From an uncultured Clostridia bacterium (GTDB taxonomy: Bacteria > Bacillota > Clostridia > Oscillospirales > Oscillospiraceae): 5,218 nucleotides of DNA. The translations under genes were made by a program, and so were the position numbers. Positions 1-4,581 of the stretch are shown here, in pieces. The notes under the pieces were generated by a model, which ran no database searches, was not told the origin of the DNA, and worked only from the letters and a program-made list of their open reading frames with translations. The stretch is from assembly GCA_937907715.1 (NCBI GenBank), contig CALERM010000065.1, forward strand, positions 1 to 5,218. The letters are read 5' to 3'. Positions within the stretch are counted from its first letter, which is position 1, and each line of letters begins with the position of its first letter.

Positions 1-253
1 CGCGCATCGCCGCCGAGCGGTTCATGAAGTCCTTGATGCACTTGTTGAGCGCATGACCCATATGCAGCGCGCCGTTGGAGAACGGAGGACCGTCGTGCAG
101 CGAGAACAGGGGCTTGCCGTCGTTCTTCTTCAGAAGCTCGTTATAAAGATCGAGCTCTTCCCAGTGCTTGAGCATATCCGGCTCGCGCATCGGAAGACCG
201 CCGCGCATCGGAAAGCCGGACTTCGTCATGTTTAACGTCTGTTTGTATTCCAT
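1..253 (-). CDS. ileS: Isoleucyl-tRNA synthetase, N-terminal part (runs off the window)
   Basis: This is the first 84 codons of a class I aminoacyl-tRNA synthetase that charges tRNA-Ile in the cytoplasm. The N-terminus (MEYKQTLNMTKSGFPMRGGL) is typical of IleS, where a T-L-N-x-P/T-K-x-x-FPMRG motif opens the protein. It is followed by the REPDMLKHWEELDLY stretch and LHDGPPFSNGALHMGHALNK, in which HMGH at residues 64-67 is the class I HIGH nucleotide-binding signature. The KMSKS motif, editing domain and C-terminus lie outside the window. The ATG at 253-251 is preceded by GGAGG (269-265) at 11 nt spacing. Upstream lies a T-box leader with an isoleucine specifier, which independently supports the assignment over ValRS or LeuRS. 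No sign of disruption is seen in the visible part. Confidence 0.96.
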   Translation of the reverse strand, partial: MEYKQTLNMTKSGFPMRGGLPMREPDMLKHWEELDLYNELLKKNDGKPLFSLHDGPPFSNGALHMGHALNKCIKDFMNRSAAMR

Positions 254-291
254 CTGATTCTATGCCTCCATGTGAAATCATGTTTTTTGAG

Positions 292-325
292 AAATAAAAA
301 ACGCCGAGAGCAGAAGCTCAGGGCG
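292..325 (-). terminator. Intrinsic terminator of the ileS T-box
   Basis: On the minus strand CGCC (325-322) pairs with GGCG (305-302) and GAGC (319-316) pairs with GCTC (311-308), around a TTCT loop. A 2x2 internal mismatch (C-C, U-U) separates the two halves. Six T residues (301-296), an A and three more T residues follow. It sits directly after the T-box sequence, so pairing here competes with the antiterminator that uses CCGCGG and the adjoining bases. The imperfect stem probably lets the antiterminator win when uncharged tRNA-Ile is bound. Confidence 0.9.
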
Positions 326-547
326 AAAAACCGCGGTACCACCTGAATTCCCGGAAAAGCAGGTTTCCGGACACTCTTCTTCTGTAACGGGAAGTCCCGT
401 CCGCGCTTACCGGGACGAATGTCCTTTCAGGCGGATGCTCCAAGGGGATATTCGGGGAAGCCTCGCCGCTGCCTTACACCGCCCGGCAGTTCTCTTTGCG
501 CATCGGAAACCCGTACTTGTCCTTATCATTGCGAAATATTCAGATAC
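292..547 (-). ncRNA. T-box riboswitch leader of ileS (AUC specifier)
   Basis: This is a tRNA-sensing leader: uncharged tRNA-Ile would bind and stabilise an antiterminator, allowing ileS transcription. On the minus strand the order is as follows. A Stem I region begins near 530 with GGACAAGTA. A distal Stem I hairpin carries a GGTG-containing loop (CTGCC 489-485 pairing with GGCAG 473-469). The specifier segment GAATATCCCC follows, in which AUC (449-447) is an Ile codon, matching the downstream gene. A hairpin built on ACGGG/CCCGT lies near 402-386. A Stem III-like hairpin is formed by CCGGAAA and TTTTCCGG (370-351). The conserved T-box GGTGGTACCGCGG is at 343-331. Its TGGTACC bulge (341-335) would pair UGGU with an ACCA tRNA end, so discriminator A is expected. 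The terminator follows at 325-292. The 5' end is inferred from the promoter; the exact stem limits are approximate because I could not fold it. Confidence 0.95.
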
Positions 548-553
548 GGCTTT

Positions 554-582
554 ATCTTAGTCACTTCTGCCCGTTTTGTCAA
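554..582 (-). promoter_or_regulatory. Housekeeping sigma-A promoter of ileS
   Basis: On the minus strand TTGACA (582-577) is a perfect -35 box. It is separated by exactly 17 bp from TAAGAT (559-554), a one-mismatch -10 box. Transcription should start near 547, which places the T-box Stem I at the expected distance from the 5' end. Regulation is then expected at the level of T-box attenuation rather than initiation. Confidence 0.88.
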
Positions 583-595
583 GGGCAAAACCGGT

Positions 596-616
596 TTTTC
601 CGCGTTTTTCGGAAAA
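596..616. repeat. Small inverted repeat between the two divergent promoters
   Basis: TTTTCCG (596-602) and CGGAAAA (610-616) are a perfect 7-bp inverted repeat around a 7-base centre, flanked by CCGG at 591-594 and 621-624. It lies between the -35 box of the ileS promoter (577-582) and that of the queT promoter (636-641). It could be an operator shared by both promoters, a remnant terminator, or chance. The sequence alone does not decide, and both genes already have RNA-level control. Confidence 0.3.
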
Positions 617-635
617 TAATCCGGTGCCGCCGGGC

Positions 636-664
636 TTGATTTTTTCCGCGCCATCGAGTAAAAT
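636..664 (+). promoter_or_regulatory. Sigma-A promoter of the queT leader
   Basis: TTGATT (636-641) and TAAAAT (659-664) are separated by exactly 17 bp, each with small departures from consensus. A start near 671 would produce a leader of about 330 nt, beginning at the GC-rich hairpin and running through the preQ1-like aptamer, the palindromic element and the attenuator before queT. It is divergent from the ileS promoter, with 53 bp between the two -35 boxes. Confidence 0.75.
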
Positions 665-671
665 ACGCCTT

Positions 672-705
672 GCGGCGCATCGCCTTCCGGAGGGCGGCAT
701 GCCGC
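672..705 (+). other. GC-rich 5' hairpin of the queT leader
   Basis: GCGGC (672-676) can pair with GCCGC (701-705). Inside, CGCCTT (681-686) pairs with AGGGCG (691-696), including one U-G pair, around a CCGG tetraloop. GCAT lies on both sides as a symmetrical internal loop. It should form at the very 5' end of the transcript, immediately upstream of the aptamer. A stabilising 5' cap or spacer is a reasonable guess; it is not a known part of the minimal preQ1-I fold. Confidence 0.45.
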
Positions 706-714
706 GCGAATACC

Positions 715-753
715 AGACAGTTCGAAACCATCCTGTCTCTAAACAAAACTAGG
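715..753 (+). ncRNA. preQ1-I-type riboswitch aptamer upstream of queT
   Basis: Stem P1 is AGACAG (715-720) pairing with CTGTCT (733-738). The loop TTCGAAACCATC (721-732) is 12 nt, the same length as in the well-known Bacillus preQ1-I aptamer, and starts with the familiar UUC. The A-rich 3' tail, CTAAACAAAACTAGG (739-753), resembles the class I tail (UAAnAAAACUAGG). The tail GG (752-753) can pair with loop CC (728-729) to close the H-type pseudoknot that holds the ligand. The downstream gene encodes a QueT transporter, the classic target of preQ1 riboswitches, which supports the call. When preQ1 is plentiful, uptake should be shut down. I recognised the motif by eye; a covariance-model search would settle it. 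The last two bases coincide with the first two of the palindromic element. Confidence 0.82.
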
Positions 754-913
754 ATGTATTCTTCCAACTGACGATGTGACCGGCAGCGAGGAATTTTTGC
801 GCGGAGCAAGACATTTTTTCGCAGGAATACTGACGTATTTCAAGGAAAAATGGTGCAGCTCAGCGCGAAAAGGACCGCTGTCCGGGTGCGTTGGGAGTTG
901 GAAGAATACATCC
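752..913. mobile_element. 162-bp imperfect palindrome, MITE/ERIC-like intergenic element
   Basis: The ends are perfect 18-bp inverted repeats: GGATGTATTCTTCCAACT (752-769) and its reverse complement (896-913). Pairing continues inward with gaps: CCGG-CAGCG near 779-786 against CGCTGTCCGG (877-886), GCGC plus GAGC near 799-807 against 857-866, CATTTTT (812-818) against AAAAATG (846-852). The hairpin tip is AATAC-TGAC-GTATT (826-839), and the centre falls at 832.5, exactly midway. No reading frame inside resembles a protein, so it would be non-autonomous. A single A flanks each side (751, 914); no longer target duplication is obvious. It lies inside the queT leader and would be transcribed as a long hairpin. 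Alternatives are a native structured RNA domain of the leader or a dispersed repeat; a genome copy count would decide. Confidence 0.7.
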
Positions 914-949
914 AGGGATTGCTGCGCAGAAGCTCTGCCGCGGCAGGAT

Positions 950-976
950 GGGCGCATGGACTGCGCTCATTTTTTT
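950..976 (+). terminator. Intrinsic terminator / attenuator before queT
   Basis: GGGCGCA (950-956) pairs with TGCGCTC (962-968), 7 bp with one G-U pair, around the loop TGGAC. An A and seven T residues (970-976) follow. It ends only 26 nt before the queT ATG and downstream of the preQ1-like aptamer, so it is the likely expression platform. A possible antiterminator is GCGCAG (924-929) pairing with CTGCGC (961-966), which takes over most of the terminator's 3' arm. How ligand binding would switch the two forms is not clear from sequence alone. Confidence 0.75.
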
Positions 977-1002
977 GTCCCCAAAGAAAGGGAAAATGCA
1001 TC

Positions 1003-1503
1003 ATGAAACACATCACCTCACGCCAGATTGCCCTCAACGGTCTCGTTGCGGGGCTGTATGCCGCCGTCACCATTCTGACTGCGTCGTTTGCCTACGGAAA
1101 TATCCAGTTCCGGCTTGCAGAAGCGCTCTGCCTGCTCGTTGCGCTCGAGCCGACGCTGACCGTCGGACTGACGCTCGGCTGCCTGATCGCCAATCTTTTC
1201 TCCACGGTCTCGGCGCTCGATCTCATTGTCGGCACTGCCGCGACGCTGCTTGCCTGCCTTCTTACGCGCTATGTCAGAAACACCTGGCTTCTGCCGCTGC
1301 CGACGATTCTCTGCAATATGCTGATGGTCGGCGCGATGCTCTCGGCGGTTTATATGCCGGCAGGCGAGTTCTGGAAGGGGCTTGCGATTTTCGGCGCGGA
1401 GGTCGGCGCGGGCGAGGCGGTCGTTTTATATATCCTCGGCGTGCCGCTTTACCGCTTTATCCGCAAAACAGGTCTGATGGACAAGCTTCTCGGGCGCGGA
1501 TGA
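1003..1503 (+). CDS. queT: QueT-type queuosine precursor ECF transporter S component
   Basis: This is a 166-residue, very hydrophobic membrane protein with about five to six predicted segments and no ATPase or enzymatic domain. Recognisable QueT signatures are YGNIQFRLAEAL (31-42), GLTLGCLIANL (55-65), LDLIVGTAATLLA (72-84) and GEAVVLYILGVPL (137-149). By family knowledge it is the substrate-binding S subunit of an energy-coupling-factor transporter importing a queuosine precursor for tRNA wobble modification. It would share EcfA/EcfT modules encoded elsewhere. The preQ1-like aptamer upstream agrees. The ATG at 1003 is chosen because AAAGGGA (987-993) precedes it at 9 nt. The frame stays open upstream to 850, but that part lies in the palindrome and terminator and is not protein-like. 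The SD is weak and could pair with TCCC at 978-981. The precise substrate (preQ0, preQ1, queuine or queuosine) cannot be told. Confidence 0.92.
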   Translation: MKHITSRQIALNGLVAGLYAAVTILTASFAYGNIQFRLAEALCLLVALEPTLTVGLTLGCLIANLFSTVSALDLIVGTAATLLACLLTRYVRNTWLLPLPTILCNMLMVGAMLSAVYMPAGEFWKGLAIFGAEVGAGEAVVLYILGVPLYRFIRKTGLMDKLLGRG

Positions 1504-1532
1504 TTGCAAAAATGCGGCTTGTGTGATACGAT
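1504..1532 (+). promoter_or_regulatory. Promoter of the lspA-rluD pair
   Basis: TTGCAA (1504-1509) starts directly after the queT stop codon. It is followed after exactly 17 bp by TACGAT (1527-1532), preceded by TG at 1524-1525 in the position of an extended -10 element. The start would be near 1539, leaving a short leader of about 35 nt. No terminator is visible after queT, so readthrough from the queT promoter may add to expression. Confidence 0.65.
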
Positions 1533-1560
1533 AAAAAACACAGTTCCGCAATTGATTGAA

Positions 1561-1565
1561 GGAGG
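1561..1565 (+). promoter_or_regulatory. Ribosome binding site that fixes a TTG start for lspA
   Basis: AAGGAGG (1559-1565) is a strong Shine-Dalgarno sequence. It lies 8 nt before the in-frame TTG at 1574. The more upstream TTG at 1556 would put the SD inside the coding region, so 1574 is the better start. No in-frame ATG is available near the N-terminus. Confidence 0.8.
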
Positions 1566-1573
1566 CTCTGCCC

Positions 1574-2077
1574 TTGTTTTACGTTCTGTTAACGGCGTTT
1601 GCCGCCGCCATTGCCGCAGTCGATCAGCTGACGAAGGTTCTTGCGCAGCAGTATCTGACCGGCACGACCATCACGCTGCTTCCGGGCTGGCTGCAGCTGC
1701 ACTATATCACAAACGACGGCATGGCGCTGTCTTTGTTTCGCGGCGGCAGATGGATGTTCGTCGTGCTGACGGCGGCGTATCTGGCGCTGGTTGTCTATGC
1801 GATTGCAAAGAAGCTCATTCACAAGCGCTTTGAGCTGTGGTGCCTGGCGGCAATCACGGGCGGCGCGATCGGAAACCTGATTGACCGCGTGCAGACGGGG
1901 CTTGTGATTGACATGATCTGCATTCCGTGGTTCTCGACATTCAATGTCGCGGATATTTTCATCACCTTCGGAGCAATCCTTCTGGTTCTCTATATTCTGA
2001 TCCGCGACAAGGAATTTCTGGAGGACAAGCCGAAAAAGAACAGGGAGCAGGGCAATGACGCTGACGCTGGAACGTAG
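1574..2077 (+). CDS. lspA: Lipoprotein signal peptidase (signal peptidase II)
   Basis: This 167-residue, four-helix membrane aspartyl protease cleaves the signal peptide of prolipoproteins after lipidation by Lgt. Visible family features are the first helix running into DQLTK (17-21), the N-x-G-x-A segment as NDGMALSLF (47-55), and helices around 60-79, 88-103 and 126-144. The two catalytic aspartates lie in NLIDR (D104) and FNVADIF (D127). The usual A-F-S/G after the N-x-G is A-L-S here, a mild variation. The length fits the family. The start is TTG at 1574, set by GGAGG 8 nt upstream. The charged tail (DKEFLEDKPKKNREQ) is cytoplasmic. The last 23 bases overlap the start of the pseudouridine synthase gene, implying translational coupling. 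An adjacent lspA and RluD-like gene is a common Firmicutes arrangement (lspA-ylyB in Bacillus). Confidence 0.96.
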   Translation: MFYVLLTAFAAAIAAVDQLTKVLAQQYLTGTTITLLPGWLQLHYITNDGMALSLFRGGRWMFVVLTAAYLALVVYAIAKKLIHKRFELWCLAAITGGAIGNLIDRVQTGLVIDMICIPWFSTFNVADIFITFGAILLVLYILIRDKEFLEDKPKKNREQGNDADAGT

Positions 2078-2957
2078 CGGCGAGCGGCTGGACGCCGCGC
2101 TGGCAAGGCTCGTGCCGGAGTTAAGCCGCAGCCAGGCGCAGCGGCTTCTGGCGCAGGGGCTGGTCACAGCGAACGGGAGACCTCTCAAAAAGAACGAAAC
2201 ATCGACCGCCGGCATGGTGCTGGAGCTGACGCTTCCGGAGGCGCAGGAGACCAGTCTTCCGGCGCAGGAGATTCCGCTCGATATCCGCTATGAAGACGAT
2301 GATGTCATTGTCATCAACAAGCCCAAGGGGCTCGTTGTCCACCCTGCGCCGGGTCATCCGGACGGGACGGTCGTGAACGCGCTGCTGCATCACTGCGGCA
2401 ATTCTCTTTCCGGCATCGGCGGGGAAAAGCGCCCCGGCATCGTCCACCGGATTGACAAGGACACGTCGGGGCTTCTGATTGCGGCAAAGAACGACGCCGC
2501 CCACGCCCATCTTTCCGCGCAGCTCAAGGACCACACGCTGGCAAGAACCTATGAGTGCATCGTCTGCGGCAATCTGAAGGAGGATTCCGGCACGATCGAC
2601 GCGCCCATTGGAAGGCACCCCACGGACCGCAAGAAGATGGCGGTCACGGAGAAAAACAGCCGCAATGCCGTCACGCACTGGGAGGTCATCGCGCGCTACC
2701 GGGGCTATACGCACCTTCGGTGCAAGCTGGAGACCGGCAGGACACACCAGATCCGCGTGCATCTAGCCTGGCGCAGCCACCCGATTGTTGGCGACATGGT
2801 TTACGGGCACAAAAAGCCCGAGCTGGGGCTGGATACGCAGTGTCTGCATGCCGCAGCGCTCGATTTCATCCACCCGAGAACCGGCAAGCCCATACATGTC
2901 GAATGCCCGCTGCCGGACTATTTCACACAGGCGCTTTCGAAGCTCGAACCGCTCTGA
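2055..2957 (+). CDS. rluD: RluA-family 23S rRNA pseudouridine synthase (RluD/YlyB type)
   Basis: This 300-residue protein isomerises uridine to pseudouridine in RNA. An N-terminal S4 RNA-binding domain (about 8-65: RLDAALARLVPELSRSQAQRL then G-x-V-x-x-N-G) is followed by the RluA-type catalytic domain. KPKGLVVHPAPG (89-100) is the first conserved block. The catalytic motif is HRIDKDTSGLL (131-141), with the nucleophilic Asp at 134. The downstream ETGRTHQIRVHLA block lies near 226-238. By family knowledge the RluD type modifies helix 69 of 23S rRNA; the target here is inferred, and RluC-like or other specificity is possible. The ATG at 2055 has GGGAG (2043-2047) 7 nt upstream and lies within the end of lspA. 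A strong terminator follows 3 bp after the stop. No broken or missing motif is seen. Confidence 0.94.
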   Translation: MTLTLERSGERLDAALARLVPELSRSQAQRLLAQGLVTANGRPLKKNETSTAGMVLELTLPEAQETSLPAQEIPLDIRYEDDDVIVINKPKGLVVHPAPGHPDGTVVNALLHHCGNSLSGIGGEKRPGIVHRIDKDTSGLLIAAKNDAAHAHLSAQLKDHTLARTYECIVCGNLKEDSGTIDAPIGRHPTDRKKMAVTEKNSRNAVTHWEVIARYRGYTHLRCKLETGRTHQIRVHLAWRSHPIVGDMVYGHKKPELGLDTQCLHAAALDFIHPRTGKPIHVECPLPDYFTQALSKLEPL

Positions 2958-2960
2958 AAA

Positions 2961-3000
2961 ACGAAGCCGCTTCGCACCATCCCGGTGCGAAGCGGCTTTT
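2961..3000. terminator. Strong, probably bidirectional terminator between convergent genes
   Basis: AAGCCGCTTCGCACC (2964-2978) pairs perfectly over 15 bp with 2984-2998 around the loop ATCCC. On the plus strand the T residues 2997-3000 end the stem. On the minus strand the stem runs into TTCGTTTTT (2965-2957). It separates the stop of the rluD-like gene (2957) from the stop of the oppositely oriented Nudix gene (3010) and can serve both. Confidence 0.93.
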
Positions 3001-3009
3001 ATCCTCCCG

Positions 3010-3570
3010 TTACAAATGCAGAGCGGCGCATTTGCCCATCAGCTTCTGATAGACCACGCGCATCTCCAGCTCCCGGATGTTGGGCAATACGTCCGGCAGG
3101 GAGAACCAGTGCACTGCACTGTTTTCGTCCGGCTTTTCGTGCAGCGCCTGCTGCTCGCTTGCCTCCAGAAGATATGTCACATTCAGATGCAGGTGGGCGG
3201 AGACGTAGCTCCCGCGCTTGACATGCCCGGCGACGCCGAGAATCTCGACCGAAAAAATCTCCGGGGAAACCGGCACTGCCGTTACGCCCGACTCCTCGTT
3301 CGCCTCCTTGCATGCCACGGAAAGAAGATCCTCCATGCCGTCGGCGTGTCCGCCAAGCCATGCCCAGGAGTCATAAATGTTATGATACGCCATCAGTACT
3401 TTTGTACGCGCGGGGTTTACAATCCAGCACGACGCGGTCAGGTGCGCCAGCTCGTTTTCGCGCGTGAAGAGGTTGTCAAACTGTTCGGCGTATTGCAGGA
3501 TCAGCCGCCGGTCCGACGCCTCCTGCGCGTTTGCGGGCGCATAGGCGCGCAGCTGCTCAAAAATGGTCAT
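3010..3570 (-). CDS. Nudix hydrolase
   Basis: This 186-residue cytoplasmic protein has one Nudix domain, predicted to hydrolyse a nucleoside diphosphate linked to another group in a metal-dependent way. The Nudix box is G74-x5-E80-x7-K88-E89-A-N-E92-E93-S-G95-V96. It fits the consensus G-x5-E-x7-R-E-U-x-E-E-x-G-U except that the usual Arg is Lys. The metal-binding Glu residues (E89, E92, E93) are present. WAWLGGHADG (69-78) leads into the box, and HWFSLPDVLPN (154-164) is a typical C-terminal strand region. An N-terminal extension of about 40 residues precedes the domain. The substrate cannot be told; the sequence is not obviously MutT, ADP-ribose pyrophosphatase or isopentenyl-diphosphate isomerase. 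The ATG has GGAGG (3580-3576) at 5 nt. It lies 18 bp after the transporter gene, probably in the same transcript. Confidence 0.92.
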   Translation of the reverse strand: MTIFEQLRAYAPANAQEASDRRLILQYAEQFDNLFTRENELAHLTASCWIVNPARTKVLMAYHNIYDSWAWLGGHADGMEDLLSVACKEANEESGVTAVPVSPEIFSVEILGVAGHVKRGSYVSAHLHLNVTYLLEASEQQALHEKPDENSAVHWFSLPDVLPNIRELEMRVVYQKLMGKCAALHL

Positions 3571-3588
3571 AAATACCTCCAGAAAAAA

Positions 3589-4509
3589 TCAGCCAAATAG
3601 AAGCTGCATGAGTGCAGGCAGGGTGAACATGGAAAGAAGCGTCGAGAGCATGACGCCCGAGGACGCCAGCTCATGATTGCCGCCGTAGAGATAGGCGATG
3701 TTGGTTGCGTTCGTGGCGGAGGGGATGCACAAAAACGTGATGATCACGCCGAACAGCAGCCCGTCCGACAGTACATTCCGCAAAAGGAAATATGCACACA
3801 CCGGCAGCACCACCAGCTTGATCGCGTACATCGCATAGAGCCTGCCGTTGGTGAAGACATTTTTGAGCGGCATCAGCGCCAGCGCGCTGCCGGTGATGAG
3901 CATGATCAGCGGCGACGTCGTCTGCCCGAGAAACGAGCACGCCGAGGCAAGCACATCCGGGACCTTGAGCCCCGTGAGATAAATGATGTACGCGGTCGAC
4001 GAGGCGATCAGGCAGTGATTTTTGAGAATGCTCCACTGCCAGCGGAATTTTCCGTGCCCCGATACCAGATGAATGCCGTAGCTCCACATGATCAGCTGCG
4101 AGCACAGAACCAGCACCGTCACATAAAAAGAAGCGTCCATGCCAAAAAGAGACTGCACCACGGGGTAGCCGATGTAGCTGATGTTGCAGAAGCTGAACAG
4201 AAACCGCATAAGCCCGCAGTCTGCCTTCTCCGCGCGCAAAAGCCGCACCACGACCCGGCTTACAAGCATGCAGCTGAGAATCAGCGCGAACGAAATCCCC
4301 GTCAGCGCGAGGACCTGCCGGTTGGACATCAGCCGCTCTTTTCCCATCACGGAGCTGAGCGCCAGCATGGGGTTTGTGAGCATCACGACCAGGCGCGAGA
4401 TGGTGCGGTTCGCCGTGTCGTCGAGCCAGCCGCGCTTGCCGCAGACAAAGCCCGCCGCCATCGCGAAGAACAAAACGAGCATCTTTTCAATCAGTGCCGG
4501 AACGTTCAT
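3589..4509 (-). CDS. AEC-family (auxin efflux carrier-like) transporter
   Basis: This 306-residue integral membrane protein has roughly ten hydrophobic segments split into two halves by a short polar stretch near 150-165. It matches the Mem_trans/AEC family: an early TNPMLALSSV (45-54), FCNISYIGYPVVQSLFG (107-123) in the N-terminal half, SPLIMLITGSALAL (199-212) starting the second half, and a C-terminal PSATNATNIAYLYGG (263-277) followed by SSGVMLSTLLSMFTLP (283-298). Bacterial members export or move small organic anions such as malate, malonate or amino-acid-derived acids; the substrate here is unknown. The ATG has GAGG (4518-4515) at 5 nt. The gene follows the coiled-coil gene after 72 bp, with neither a clear promoter nor a terminator between, and precedes the Nudix gene by 18 bp. 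Confidence 0.92.
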   Translation of the reverse strand: MNVPALIEKMLVLFFAMAAGFVCGKRGWLDDTANRTISRLVVMLTNPMLALSSVMGKERLMSNRQVLALTGISFALILSCMLVSRVVVRLLRAEKADCGLMRFLFSFCNISYIGYPVVQSLFGMDASFYVTVLVLCSQLIMWSYGIHLVSGHGKFRWQWSILKNHCLIASSTAYIIYLTGLKVPDVLASACSFLGQTTSPLIMLITGSALALMPLKNVFTNGRLYAMYAIKLVVLPVCAYFLLRNVLSDGLLFGVIITFLCIPSATNATNIAYLYGGNHELASSGVMLSTLLSMFTLPALMQLLFG

Positions 4510-4581
4510 AGGTACCTCATTTCAAGCCCGCGCCGCACCCGCGCCTTTGCAGATGCGGCAGCCGGCCGGTATGTTTTTTGG

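Noticed and set aside
752..913. CRISPR repeat or attachment site
   Set aside because: There is only one copy, with no regularly spaced repeats and no integrase or cas gene nearby; the symmetry is that of a single long palindrome.
579..957. Short minus-strand open frames across the queT leader (579-809, 739-957)
   Set aside because: They cross the promoter, the aptamer and the palindrome, have no ribosome binding sites, and their composition is explained by the RNA elements.
850..1002. In-frame N-terminal extension of queT starting at ATG 850
   Set aside because: It is translated from the palindrome arm, the terminator and its T-run. It has no ribosome binding site in the right place and does not resemble the start of a QueT protein, whereas ATG 1003 has a fitting SD.
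2121..2762. Long minus-strand frame of 213 codons opposite the pseudouridine synthase gene, and similar frames opposite lspA (1589-2215)
   Set aside because: These are antisense shadows of GC-rich genes: no conserved motif, no proper start signals, and the plus-strand genes carry complete catalytic motifs.
4522..4581. Terminator between the coiled-coil gene and the AEC transporter gene (GCCGCA/TGCGGC inverted repeat)
   Set aside because: The 6-bp arms enclose a 16-base loop and no T-run follows on the minus strand, so it does not meet the form of an intrinsic terminator.
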